From JAPWJZ01 sp041287865 (GTDB taxonomy: Bacteria; Pseudomonadota; Alphaproteobacteria; Micavibrionales; UBA2020), in the NCBI GenBank assembly GCA_041287865.1, contig JBGGMV010000036.1, positions 1-64,000 on the forward strand: DNA of 64,000 nucleotides, read 5' to 3'. A program made the translations under genes and the position numbers. This document shows positions 56,625 to 64,000 of this stretch, one piece after another. Within the stretch, counting starts at the first letter, position 1, and each line of letters starts with the position of its first letter. The notes under the pieces are model-generated. The model saw only the letters and a list, made by a program, of their open reading frames with translations. It ran no database searches and was not told the origin of the DNA.

Positions 56625-57668
56625 TTGCAGACGCTGTGGCTGAAATTCGCGGATGACTCGACGCTGCCCCAGCACTTCAACGATGAAGACAAGAAGAAAC
56701 TGCAGCGTATTTACGACGTGCAGGATGCCGGATCGGTCTGGCGGCGCGCGGCGGCGGCGCTGGGCTTCCCCGCCATCACCGACCGCGATTTACTGCTGCG
56801 CTGGCACAACGATGCGCCCTATATCAACTGGAGCCTGATGGTCGAAATGGTCACCAGCGGCTGGGTCGCGCTGATGCCGTCCGCCAGCGGCGGGTTCGAG
56901 CATATCGTCAAAACAAATCTCTTCGGCCTGTTCCGGCTGCTGAAAAGCCAGTGGAAGGTGGGCGCATACCTTGCCGAACGTCTGACACCCGACAGGCCTC
57001 TGCCCGTGTCATCCGACGAACAACTGGTGGAAAGCACAGCATTAGGCCTTGCCCTGCAATCCATCATGCTGCGCCTGCCCGCCCATACGCCGCAGGAACT
57101 GGCGACATGGCTGGCCGCGCCCGACAGCGCCCCGCAAAAGGTGCGCCGCACGGTAAAAGAAATTCAGGCCATCCAGAAACACCGCACGCTGCTCTCGCCC
57201 GCATGGGAAGAATTGTTTCCGCATCACCTTGAACCTGCGCACCTGAAACCCGCGCCTGCGTATTTCTGGGATGAACCGCCGAAAGACGTTACCGTAGCGC
57301 CTGTGCAGCGCGCGCCGATACAAAACGACTGGACAGGCCTGCCCGTCTGCGCGGGGCAGGTGACGGGCAAGGCGATACTGGTGCGCAAGGTTGTCAGCAG
57401 CCTTGGCGCGCTCGACCCCTCCGATTTCCCCGTCCTCGTCTTCCCGCGCGCGCGGCCCGAAACGGTGGAGCTGTTCCCGCATGCCTCGGCCCTGTTATTC
57501 GCCGAAGGCGGCGCAATGTCTCACGCCTGCACCGTCGCCCGCGAACAGGGCATCCCCTGCATCACCGGCCTCGGCCCCGATTTCTTCCAGCGGCTGGAGG
57601 AAATGGGCGGATCGTTGTGGATTGCGATGGACGGCGCGGCGGGGACTGTGAAGATTATTCAGAGGTAA
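56625..57668 (+). CDS. Stand-alone PEP-utiliser mobile (phosphohistidine) domain protein
   Basis: A 347-residue protein. The C-terminal 110 residues are the swivelling domain of PEP-using enzymes: LPVCAGQVTGKAILVRKV, then GGAMSHACTVAREQGIPCITGLG, with the phosphorylatable His in MSHA. The first 230 residues are helical, with no ATP-grasp or PEP-binding barrel motif recognised. TTG 56625, directly after the propeller stop, has a GGGGAG SD. The family uses this domain to carry phosphate between sites; here the phosphate donor is missing from the protein. Confidence 0.75.
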   Translation: MQTLWLKFADDSTLPQHFNDEDKKKLQRIYDVQDAGSVWRRAAAALGFPAITDRDLLLRWHNDAPYINWSLMVEMVTSGWVALMPSASGGFEHIVKTNLFGLFRLLKSQWKVGAYLAERLTPDRPLPVSSDEQLVESTALGLALQSIMLRLPAHTPQELATWLAAPDSAPQKVRRTVKEIQAIQKHRTLLSPAWEELFPHHLEPAHLKPAPAYFWDEPPKDVTVAPVQRAPIQNDWTGLPVCAGQVTGKAILVRKVVSSLGALDPSDFPVLVFPRARPETVELFPHASALLFAEGGAMSHACTVAREQGIPCITGLGPDFFQRLEEMGGSLWIAMDGAAGTVKIIQR

Positions 57669-57688
57669 AGGATCGGGGTAACGTCAAT

Positions 57689-58399
57689 TTATTTTAATCC
57701 TTTAGATTTGAGGTTTGCTCCCCTTATAAAATCCCCCGTATTGAAATGCCTACTAGGTAAAGCACCTTTACTGCGAATTTTCTTCTCGTGAATCCATGGA
57801 AGCCAATTTTGGAGTTTCCATTCACTCATTGGATCATCCGTCATCTCTAAGGTGACGTTTTTTAGATGTATCCCATCACCAAATAGATAGCCTTTTAATG
57901 CATAGTGTAGGCCGTCAGGATGCTTTTCGTACTTAGTGACATCTTCAACCGTCGTGGGATCATTTAAATCGGTAAATCTGGCAAATACTGGATATTGATC
58001 GGGCGAAAGAGGCATTATCGCACCCTTGGGAGGTATCCTGTCCAATCCAGATCTAGTTTCTTTGGTCACGGGCAAAACATTAAATATTATATCAGAGCCA
58101 TAGTCTGGGCCATGAATAGCACCTGTCAGCGTAGCAAACACCACGCCATATTTGCCAAGATCCACAACGACTGCTTCACCTGACACACCGATTGCTGGGC
58201 CCATCTCTGGAAAAAGGTGTATACCTTGTGCGGCGGATACCTCGCGCACAGCCGAACCGCTTTTGATTCCTTCCGGCGTTTCAATGTTCACTGTCATGCG
58301 ATAGCGCCACTTCGATACATTCAGTGCATGCGCCTGCATTGCAAAAGTAACAAAAATCAGCAGCAAAATGGCCGGAATAAATCGAAGTTTATTATTCAC
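57689..58399 (-). CDS. Secreted hypothetical protein
   Basis: A 236-residue protein with a signal peptide cleaved near MQAHA-LN (residue 25). The rest is beta-rich (WRYRMTVNIETPEGI, AVVVDLGKYGVVFATLTGA) with a C-terminal WKLQNWLPWIHEKK. It is more AT-rich than neighbours, a sign of separate origin. Its start overlaps the end of the M14-like gene by 4 bases, so the two are coupled. I do not recognise the family. Confidence 0.65.
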   Translation of the reverse strand: MNNKLRFIPAILLLIFVTFAMQAHALNVSKWRYRMTVNIETPEGIKSGSAVREVSAAQGIHLFPEMGPAIGVSGEAVVVDLGKYGVVFATLTGAIHGPDYGSDIIFNVLPVTKETRSGLDRIPPKGAIMPLSPDQYPVFARFTDLNDPTTVEDVTKYEKHPDGLHYALKGYLFGDGIHLKNVTLEMTDDPMSEWKLQNWLPWIHEKKIRSKGALPSRHFNTGDFIRGANLKSKGLK

Positions 58400-59322
58400 A
58401 GCTTCGGCCCTTTAGGCTTTATCTGCTGCGCCGGTTTCGGCTTCGCATGTATCGCCACGGTTACATCCGCAAAGGCCTGCACGAAATCGCGGTTGCAGTT
58501 GATGCGCTCGCGGGTGGGTTCCAGTGACGGCGTTTCGCTTGTCACAGTAACTGGCACGCCTTTTTGTATCATCCATGTCTCGAACGAGCTATCCATGCCG
58601 TTCACCCACATGCCATCCTTGATGGGAGCACCCTCCAGCTCGTTCTTGCCGCCGTCGGGGATGAGGGGAAAATATTTCTGGATGGTGTCGAGGTAGGCGG
58701 TGGCGGTTTTGCTGGGCTGCGCGCCGGTTTCGTTGATGAAGATAAAGCCTTCGTTTAACCCGTCGTCTTCGTGCTGTGACGTAAAGCCGTGTTTCGCCAG
58801 CTTCGCCAGCCTGTCGCCATGAGTGAGCAGGATTTTTCCTTCGGCGGAGGGGCCGCGGTTTGTCCAGTCGGCGTCTTCTTCTTCCTCGCTGGTGATATAT
58901 TCATCCACAAAACCGCGATTGGGGTTTTCATCAAAGATATTGTAACGCTGCGCACGCTCGAACCCCGAAGGATTGACCAACGGGATAAAGGAATGATTGA
59001 CCTTCTTGAGCGTTTCTTCATCGGCGGTTTCGAGGAATTCGAGAATTCCCCAAGGCCCCGCCGGTTCGTTGCCGTGGAAGCCGCCGGCGGTGAGGATGCT
59101 GGGCTTTGTTTCGTCCACTGTGACAGGCGAGAGCAGGAAAATATCGCGCCCGCCAACCTGGCCGAGACTCTCCATTTTATAAGGCCGCAGCTTGCTCACG
59201 CGGTCGAATGCCGCCTTCAGGCGCGTATTAAATTCTTCAATGTCATACAGCGCCGGATAATCGGCGGGACGCGGAACGTGTTTTTCCGGCGCATCGGGCA
59301 TGGGTGCTCTCTTTGTTGACAT
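58396..59322 (-). CDS. M14-family zinc carboxypeptidase / succinylglutamate desuccinylase-like protein
   Basis: A 308-residue cytoplasmic zinc hydrolase. Motifs are GGFHGNEPAGPWG (His and Glu of the HxxE zinc site), LVNPSGFERAQRYN, ENPNRGF with the substrate-binding Asn-Arg, and TSETPSLE with the catalytic Glu. These suit the M14 group that includes AstE/aspartoacylase and peptidoglycan carboxypeptidases; the substrate is open. No signal peptide. ATG 59322 is taken; ATG 59301 is an alternative and SD support is weak for both. Confidence 0.8.
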   Translation of the reverse strand: MSTKRAPMPDAPEKHVPRPADYPALYDIEEFNTRLKAAFDRVSKLRPYKMESLGQVGGRDIFLLSPVTVDETKPSILTAGGFHGNEPAGPWGILEFLETADEETLKKVNHSFIPLVNPSGFERAQRYNIFDENPNRGFVDEYITSEEEEDADWTNRGPSAEGKILLTHGDRLAKLAKHGFTSQHEDDGLNEGFIFINETGAQPSKTATAYLDTIQKYFPLIPDGGKNELEGAPIKDGMWVNGMDSSFETWMIQKGVPVTVTSETPSLEPTRERINCNRDFVQAFADVTVAIHAKPKPAQQIKPKGPKL

Positions 59323-59409
59323 AAGGACTTTAGAAAATCGCGGTACAGAGGTCAACAGTGCGCGGCCACACCTATGTAAAATCCCTTTCCTTTTACCAGC
59401 CCCGTTAAT

Positions 59410-59423
59410 CATGTTAAAACATG
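59410..59423. promoter_or_regulatory. Perfect 14-bp palindrome before the kynurenine-pathway operon
   Basis: CATGTT-AA-AACATG lies 28 bases before the ATG at 59452, just upstream of a TATAAG-like -10 element. Its place suggests an operator for a local or distant regulator of the operon. Confidence 0.6.
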
Positions 59424-59451
59424 GCTCGGCATTTATAAGGACAGCAATCTT

Positions 59452-60240
59452 ATGGACCTCGATCTGACTGGCAAGCGGGCGATCGTCTGCGGGGCGAGCA
59501 AGGGCATCGGCCGCGCAGCCGCGCTGGAGCTTGCGGCGCTGGGCGCAACCGTCACGCTTGTCGCGCGCAGCGAAGCGGGGCTGAAAGAAGTCCATTCGCT
59601 GCTGCCCCGCGCGGGCGGGCAGGAGCACCAGTATATCGTCGCCGATTTTATCGATCCCGATGAGGTATCGGTGAAGATAAAAAAACACCTGCAGCAATTC
59701 GGCGCGCATCACATTCTGGTCAACAACACCGGCGGCCCGCCGCCCGCAACGGCGCTGGCCTCATCCATCAACGACTATGCCGCCATCTTTACCCAACATG
59801 TGCTGGTCTCGCAAATTCTGGTGCAGGCCGTGGTGCAGGGGATGAAGGACGCGAAATACGGGCGCATCATCAACGTGCTCTCGACTTCGGTGAAGCAGCC
59901 GGTGAAGGGCCTTGGCGTTTCCAACACCATCCGCGGCGCGATGGCGCAATGGGCGAAAACGCTGGCGGGTGAGCTGGGGCCCTTTGGAATTACAGTGAAC
60001 AACGTATTGCCCGGCGCAACCGACACGGGCCGCATGAAGGAAATTATCGAGGGCAAGGCGCAGAAAAGCGGCAAATCTGAATCCGACGTGAAGGCCGAGG
60101 AAATCGCGGCCATTCCCGCCGGACGCTTCGCACAGCCCGAAGAACTGGGCGCGGCCATCGCCTTCCTCGCGTCGCCCGCCGCAGGCTATATCAACGGCAT
60201 CAACCTGCCCGTCGACGGCGGGCGCACGGGCGGCCTCTGA
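59452..60240 (+). CDS. SDR-family protein lacking the YxxxK pair
   Basis: A 262-residue Rossmann-fold protein of the short-chain dehydrogenase/reductase family, with CGASKGIGRA for cofactor binding, VNNTGGPPP, and PGATDTGRM. Ser144 (NVLSTS) is kept, but Ser157 and Arg161 stand where Tyr and Lys normally are (GVSNTIRGAM). Such sequences form a known SDR side group. It opens the operon 2 bases before the dehydrogenase gene. Its place in the pathway is unclear; a non-redox or altered role is possible. Confidence 0.8.
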   Translation: MDLDLTGKRAIVCGASKGIGRAAALELAALGATVTLVARSEAGLKEVHSLLPRAGGQEHQYIVADFIDPDEVSVKIKKHLQQFGAHHILVNNTGGPPPATALASSINDYAAIFTQHVLVSQILVQAVVQGMKDAKYGRIINVLSTSVKQPVKGLGVSNTIRGAMAQWAKTLAGELGPFGITVNNVLPGATDTGRMKEIIEGKAQKSGKSESDVKAEEIAAIPAGRFAQPEELGAAIAFLASPAAGYINGINLPVDGGRTGGL

Positions 60241-60242
60241 TA

Positions 60243-61694
60243 ATGGCAGGCCTTCGCAAGATACAGAATTTTATCGGCGGCGAGCTGCGGGACGCGGTCG
60301 GCGGCGGATTTTTCGATTGCGAAGACCCCTCGACCGGCCAGACCTATGCTGTCGTACCCGATTCCGACGCGCGCGATCTTGATATCGCTGTCGCCGCTGC
60401 GCAGAAAGCCGCGCCCGTGTGGAGCGCCATGCCGGCCGACAGCCGCGCCGCCATCATGCATAAACTGGCAGACCTGATGGAAGAACGGGCCGAAGATTTT
60501 ATCCGCGCCGAATGTATCGACAACGGGAAACCCGTCAGCCTTTGCCGTGCGGTTGATGTTCCGCGCGGTATCGCCAATATCCGCTTCTTCGCCGATGCAG
60601 GGAAGGAGATGGAGGGCGAAACCTTCCGCAACGATAAATCGTTCAGTTACACCCTGCGCCAGCCCTTCGGCGTCGTTTCCACCATTTCGCCGTGGAATTT
60701 GCCGCTGCTGCTGTTTACGTGGAAACTGGCACCGGCCCTTGCCAGCGGTAATTGCGTGATTGCGAAACCCAGCGAAGTCACGCCCATGACGGCCTTTATG
60801 CTGTCCGAACTGGCGGAGAAAGCGGGTTTCCCCAAGGGCGTTTTGAATGTGGTGCACGGCAAGGGCGCCAAAATCGGCGCGGCCATCACCGCGCATCCCG
60901 GCATTCCCGCGATTTCCTTCACCGGCGGCACGGCCACGGGCAAGGAAATCTACGGCAAGGCCTCGCAGCTGCTGAAAAAAGTGTCGCTGGAACTGGGCGG
61001 CAAAAATCCCACCATTATTTTCGACGATGCGAAATGGGATGCGGCGCTGACCGGTGCGCTGGCGGCGGCCTTTACCAATCAGGGCCAAATCTGCCTCTGC
61101 GGTTCGCGTATTCTGGTGCAGAACACGATCTTCGATAAATTCCGTGATGCTTTCGTTGAAAAGGTCAAGGGTTACGTGGTGGGCGACCCGATGGACCCGA
61201 ACACGACGCAGGGCGCGGTGGTGTCGAAGGCGCATATGGAGAAAATTCTTGGCCATATCGACCTCGCCGTGAAAGAAGGCGGCAAGATTTTGACCGGCGG
61301 CAAGCGCCTGTTCCTCAAGGGCCGCTGCAACACCGGTTATTTCATCGAACCGACGGTGATCGAAGGCCTGCCGCCCGCCTGCCGCACCAATCAGGAAGAA
61401 ATTTTCGGCCCTGTCGCCACGCTGATACCCTTCGTCGACGAAGAAGACGCGATCCGCATCGCCAACGGCACGCAATATGGTTTGGCGGCGTCGGTCTGGA
61501 CGGAGAGCAAGGAACGCGCGCGCGTTGTCGCCGCCAAGCTCGACAGCGGCATCGTCTGGCTCAACTGCTGGAACCTGCGCGATTTGCGCACGCCCTTCGG
61601 CGGCATGAAAAATTCCGGCGTGGGGCGCGAAGGCGGCCTGCGCGCCCTCGAATTCTTTACCGAAGAAAAAACTGTCTGCCAGCCGGCGGCATAG
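60243..61694 (+). CDS. 2-aminomuconate-6-semialdehyde dehydrogenase
   Basis: An NAD-dependent aldehyde dehydrogenase that oxidises 2-aminomuconate semialdehyde. The 483-residue product has SPWNLP (Asn152), FTGGTATG, LELGGKNP with Glu250, and NQGQICLCGSRI with Cys284 as nucleophile. LNCWNLRDLRTPFGGMKNSG matches the 2-aminomuconate/2-hydroxymuconate semialdehyde group, with an Arg that binds the carboxylate. The flanking dioxygenase, decarboxylase and deaminase genes settle the substrate. Confidence 0.9.
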   Translation: MAGLRKIQNFIGGELRDAVGGGFFDCEDPSTGQTYAVVPDSDARDLDIAVAAAQKAAPVWSAMPADSRAAIMHKLADLMEERAEDFIRAECIDNGKPVSLCRAVDVPRGIANIRFFADAGKEMEGETFRNDKSFSYTLRQPFGVVSTISPWNLPLLLFTWKLAPALASGNCVIAKPSEVTPMTAFMLSELAEKAGFPKGVLNVVHGKGAKIGAAITAHPGIPAISFTGGTATGKEIYGKASQLLKKVSLELGGKNPTIIFDDAKWDAALTGALAAAFTNQGQICLCGSRILVQNTIFDKFRDAFVEKVKGYVVGDPMDPNTTQGAVVSKAHMEKILGHIDLAVKEGGKILTGGKRLFLKGRCNTGYFIEPTVIEGLPPACRTNQEEIFGPVATLIPFVDEEDAIRIANGTQYGLAASVWTESKERARVVAAKLDSGIVWLNCWNLRDLRTPFGGMKNSGVGREGGLRALEFFTEEKTVCQPAA

Positions 61695-61702
61695 GAGAAA
61701 AC

Positions 61703-62128
61703 ATGACACAAGTGCAAACCACGATTTCAGACAAAGCGCCCGAGCCCGTCGGCGCCTATCCGCATTCGAAACGCGTGGGGAACCTGCTGTTCCTCTCCGG
61801 CGTCGGCCCCCGCAAACGCGGGAGCAAGGAAATTCCGGGCGTGACGCTGGACGAAAACCGCAACATCACCGCCTATGACATCGAAACGCAATGCCATAGC
61901 GTGTTCGAGAATGTGAAAAACATTCTGGAATCGTCCGGCGCGACATGGGGCGATCTTGTGGACGTTACCGTCTACCTGACCAACATGAAAAAAGATTTCC
62001 CGATCTATAACAAGCTCTGGGCACAATACTTCGCCACCAACCCGCCCTGCCGCACGACCATCGAGGTCACCGCGCTGCCCACGCCGATTGCGATCGAGCT
62101 GAAATGCATCGCCGTGATGAAGGACTGA
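61703..62128 (+). CDS. 2-aminomuconate deaminase (RidA family)
   Basis: A 141-residue RidA/YjgF-family protein. GAYPHSKRVGNLLFLSGVGP, VTVYLTNMKKDF and PPCRTTIEVTALPTP match, with the Arg that grips a carboxylate. The extra loop RKRGSKEIPGVTLDENRN fits the aminomuconate deaminase type rather than plain RidA. It removes ammonia from 2-aminomuconate to give 4-oxalocrotonate. It sits in the operon between the semialdehyde dehydrogenase and the dioxygenase. Confidence 0.88.
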   Translation: MTQVQTTISDKAPEPVGAYPHSKRVGNLLFLSGVGPRKRGSKEIPGVTLDENRNITAYDIETQCHSVFENVKNILESSGATWGDLVDVTVYLTNMKKDFPIYNKLWAQYFATNPPCRTTIEVTALPTPIAIELKCIAVMKD

Positions 62129-62130
62129 TC

Positions 62131-62643
62131 ATGCTGCGCCCGCCTTTCAATTTCAAAAAATGGATCGATGAAAACCGCCATGACCTGAAGCCGCCCGTCG
62201 GCAACAAGAAGGTTTACGAAGACGGCGATTTCATCATCATGGCCGTGGGCGGGCCGAACAGCCGCAAGGATTACCACGACGACCCCGGCGAGGAATTTTT
62301 CTTCCAGATCGAGGGCAGCATGGTGCTGCGCGTGATGGAGAACGGCAAGCCCCGCGATATTCCGATCAACGCGGGCGAGATGTTCCTGCTGCCGCCGCAC
62401 GTCCACCATTCGCCGCAGCGCATGGAAAACAGCGTGGGATTGGTGGTGGAACGCAAGCGCCAGCCGCAGGAACTGGATAAATTCCTCTGGTACTGCGACA
62501 AATGCCACGCGAAGCTGCACGAGGTGTCGGTCACGCTGAAGGATATCGTGAAAGACCTGCCGCCGCTTTTCAATGCGTTCTGGGACAACGAGGCCGCGCG
62601 CACCTGCAAGGCCTGCGGCCATATCACGCAGAAGAAGTCATAG
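62131..62643 (+). CDS. 3-hydroxyanthranilate 3,4-dioxygenase
   Basis: Opens the ring of 3-hydroxyanthranilate using Fe(II) and O2. The 170-residue cupin has the iron ligands His49, Glu55 (KDYHDDPGEEFFFQIEG) and His93 (PPHVHHSPQR), with substrate-binding Arg45 and Arg97. The C-terminal rubredoxin-like metal site is present as Cys122, Cys125, Cys159 and Cys162, as in bacterial enzymes. ATG 62131 follows the deaminase stop by 2 bases. Equivalent to NbaC/HaaO. Confidence 0.95.
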   Translation: MLRPPFNFKKWIDENRHDLKPPVGNKKVYEDGDFIIMAVGGPNSRKDYHDDPGEEFFFQIEGSMVLRVMENGKPRDIPINAGEMFLLPPHVHHSPQRMENSVGLVVERKRQPQELDKFLWYCDKCHAKLHEVSVTLKDIVKDLPPLFNAFWDNEAARTCKACGHITQKKS

Positions 62644-62644
62644 A

Positions 62645-63766
62645 ATGGAAAAGTGGGACGTCCATACCCATACCACGCTCTCGCCCGATACTTTTGCGGC
62701 GCTTGAACGCTTTGCGCATTACGCGTCGTTTATCCGCGTGCGCAAACACGCGGCGAAACCCTGCTGCGCCGAACTGGTGAATGCCAAGGGCGAGGTGCAG
62801 CGCGAGATCGAAGATAACGCCTACGACGGTAAAGTGCGCATCACCGATTGCGATATCCATGGCGTGACGGTGCAGGTGCTCTCGCCCACGCCGATGATGA
62901 TCCCCGATTACGTCGACAATAAAAACGACGCGGCCGAAATCTGCCGCATATTGAACGATGATAACGCCGCGACGGTGGCTGGAAACCCGAAACGCTTTGC
63001 CGCGCTGGGCGCGCTGCCGATGATGTTCCCCGATGCCGCGATTGCGGAACTGGAACGCATTCGCAAAAACCACAATATGCGCGGCGTGGAGATCAATTCC
63101 AACGTCAACGGGCTCGACCTTGACGATCCGCGCTTCTTCCCCGTGTTCGAAGCAGCCGAGAAACTGGGCATGGCGGTATTCGTGCATCCCTGGGGCGGCT
63201 TCATGGAGCCTGCGGAAGAAAAACTGAAAAACCGCATGAATGCCAAGCGCAACTGGCGGCCTTGGTTGATCGGCATGGCGATGGAAACGGCGCTGGCCTT
63301 CGATTCTATGCGCTGCGGCGGCGTGCATGAACGGCTGCCGAAGCTGCGCGTACTGTACGCGCACGGAGGCGGCGCTTTCCCCGCGCTGCTGGGCAGGCTG
63401 GAACATGGCGCCTATTGCCGCCCCGACCTGTTTGAAAAATCATCGCAACTGAACCCGTTTGATACGGTCAAGAAATGCGCGGTCTATACCGATACGCTGG
63501 TGCACAATACCGCGATGCTGCGCGCGCTGATCAGCATGCTGGGCGTGGAGCGTGTGGCGATGGGATCGGACTATCCCTATCCGCTGGGCGAGATCGACCC
63601 GTTTGACGCCGAAACGCTGCTCGATCCGCGCGGCAATAAATGCCCTTACCCGCGCGCCAAGGGGATTTATCCCGGCTACGCCGCCGAACACCTCGGCGGC
63701 CTGAGCGACGCGCACAAGGCGCGGCTGCTGCATGGCACGGCGAAGGAATGGCTGGGGCTTGCATGA
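62645..63766 (+). CDS. 2-amino-3-carboxymuconate-6-semialdehyde decarboxylase (ACMSD)
   Basis: A 373-residue amidohydrolase-fold decarboxylase that acts on the dioxygenase product. Metal ligands are His7 and His9 (DVHTHT), the His in VFVHPWGG, the His in YAHGGGAF and the Asp in MGSDYPYPLG. ATG 62645 is one base after the dioxygenase stop region. Equivalent to NbaD. The decarboxylated semialdehyde is the substrate of the dehydrogenase encoded upstream. Its stop overlaps the next start. Confidence 0.94.
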   Translation: MEKWDVHTHTTLSPDTFAALERFAHYASFIRVRKHAAKPCCAELVNAKGEVQREIEDNAYDGKVRITDCDIHGVTVQVLSPTPMMIPDYVDNKNDAAEICRILNDDNAATVAGNPKRFAALGALPMMFPDAAIAELERIRKNHNMRGVEINSNVNGLDLDDPRFFPVFEAAEKLGMAVFVHPWGGFMEPAEEKLKNRMNAKRNWRPWLIGMAMETALAFDSMRCGGVHERLPKLRVLYAHGGGAFPALLGRLEHGAYCRPDLFEKSSQLNPFDTVKKCAVYTDTLVHNTAMLRALISMLGVERVAMGSDYPYPLGEIDPFDAETLLDPRGNKCPYPRAKGIYPGYAAEHLGGLSDAHKARLLHGTAKEWLGLA

Positions 63767-64000
63767 CGCTGACCGTCAACATCGGTGAATACAAGGTGGA
63801 TATGTCGCGCTCCTACGACATTTCCATTCCGGTTTCATTTGATCCTGTGCAGCTGTCGGCCTTTTCCAGCCCGCCGGCACGGAAGGAAGTGTACAAGGCT
63901 TCTGGCTTTACCGGCGATGTGCGGCAGGGCGGCAGCTGCAATTGCGAGATTTATCATTTCAGCCCGCACCTGAACGGCACGCATACCGAATGCGTCGGCC
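63763..64000 (+). CDS. Kynurenine-formamidase-like cyclase family protein, 3' end outside the window
   Basis: The first 79 residues are visible, starting at ATG 63763 (ATGA overlap with ACMSD). They start MTLTVNIGEYKVDMSRSYDI and reach SPHLNGTHTECVG, where HxxGTHxE/D is the metal-binding motif of the cyclase/arylformamidase family. In this operon it probably hydrolyses N-formylkynurenine. Other cyclases share the motif, so the substrate is an inference. The gene runs off the window. Confidence 0.75.
   Translation, partial: MTLTVNIGEYKVDMSRSYDISIPVSFDPVQLSAFSSPPARKEVYKASGFTGDVRQGGSCNCEIYHFSPHLNGTHTECVG

Noticed and set aside
60186..61709. 507-codon minus-strand open frame opposite the aldehyde dehydrogenase gene
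   Set aside because: The plus strand encodes an intact aldehyde dehydrogenase; the antisense frame has no motif.

Overview
The window is a gene-dense, GC-rich stretch of a Gram-negative chromosome with outer-membrane lipoproteins, a beta-barrel, flagellar stator genes and short intergenic gaps. The cluster rpiB-glyA-nrdR-nusB, an Mg-type HemB, an LdtR-like MarR regulator and glutaryl-CoA dehydrogenase point to an alphaproteobacterium. A Micavibrio/Rhodospirillales-like lineage is a guess only. No rRNA, tRNA, CRISPR array, transposase or prophage gene was recognised. Start sites were placed by Shine-Dalgarno (SD) sequence and family length, so several differ from the longest open frame.

Layout. 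1-3.8 kb: a truncated gene, then a minus-strand operon motA-motB-bpt-hypothetical. 3.8-8 kb: arginase, a membrane protein with a beta-carbonic anhydrase, an AT-rich membrane gene enclosed by a 40-bp inverted repeat, and hemB. 8-17.5 kb: small envelope genes, a GT87-type membrane glycosyltransferase, a VOC protein, a J-domain protein with a degenerate second J domain, a GIY-YIG nuclease that seems to start at CTG, 3-hydroxyisobutyryl-CoA hydrolase, and a MarR regulator. 17.5-25.4 kb: the least explained region. It holds four tandem paralogues of a family I do not recognise, a fifth coupled gene, glutaryl-CoA dehydrogenase, an ankyrin protein and an LRR-like protein. Several of these genes have similar promoters. 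25.5-28.9 kb: rpiB, glyA, nrdR, nusB and an SseB-like gene.

29-35 kb: a cell-surface block with an SGNH hydrolase, an Ig-like plus beta-barrel protein, its secreted partner, and a Gly/Gln/Asn-rich secreted protein. 35-37.6 kb: a Nudix hydrolase, a mercaptopyruvate sulfurtransferase and cystathionine beta-lyase, all overlapping. 37.6-38.2 kb: the only long non-coding region, with two arrays of a 10-bp repeat. 38.2-42.8 kb: a complete MacA-MacB-outer-membrane-factor exporter. 42.8-47.6 kb: a polyamine ABC importer with two substrate-binding proteins. 47.7-52.9 kb: an ABC-2-like exporter pair followed by two signalling pairs (CheY-like with CheX-like; a receiver-kinase with a receiver).

53-59.3 kb: small membrane genes behind a palindromic operator, a secreted protein with an internal duplication, a PQQ-type propeller coupled to a stand-alone phosphohistidine swivelling-domain protein, and an M14-like carboxypeptidase/deacylase. 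59.4 kb to the end: an operon for the lower kynurenine pathway. It encodes an SDR protein, 2-aminomuconate-semialdehyde dehydrogenase, 2-aminomuconate deaminase, 3-hydroxyanthranilate dioxygenase, ACMS decarboxylase and the start of a kynurenine-formamidase-like gene. Together these open and degrade the 3-hydroxyanthranilate ring made from tryptophan.
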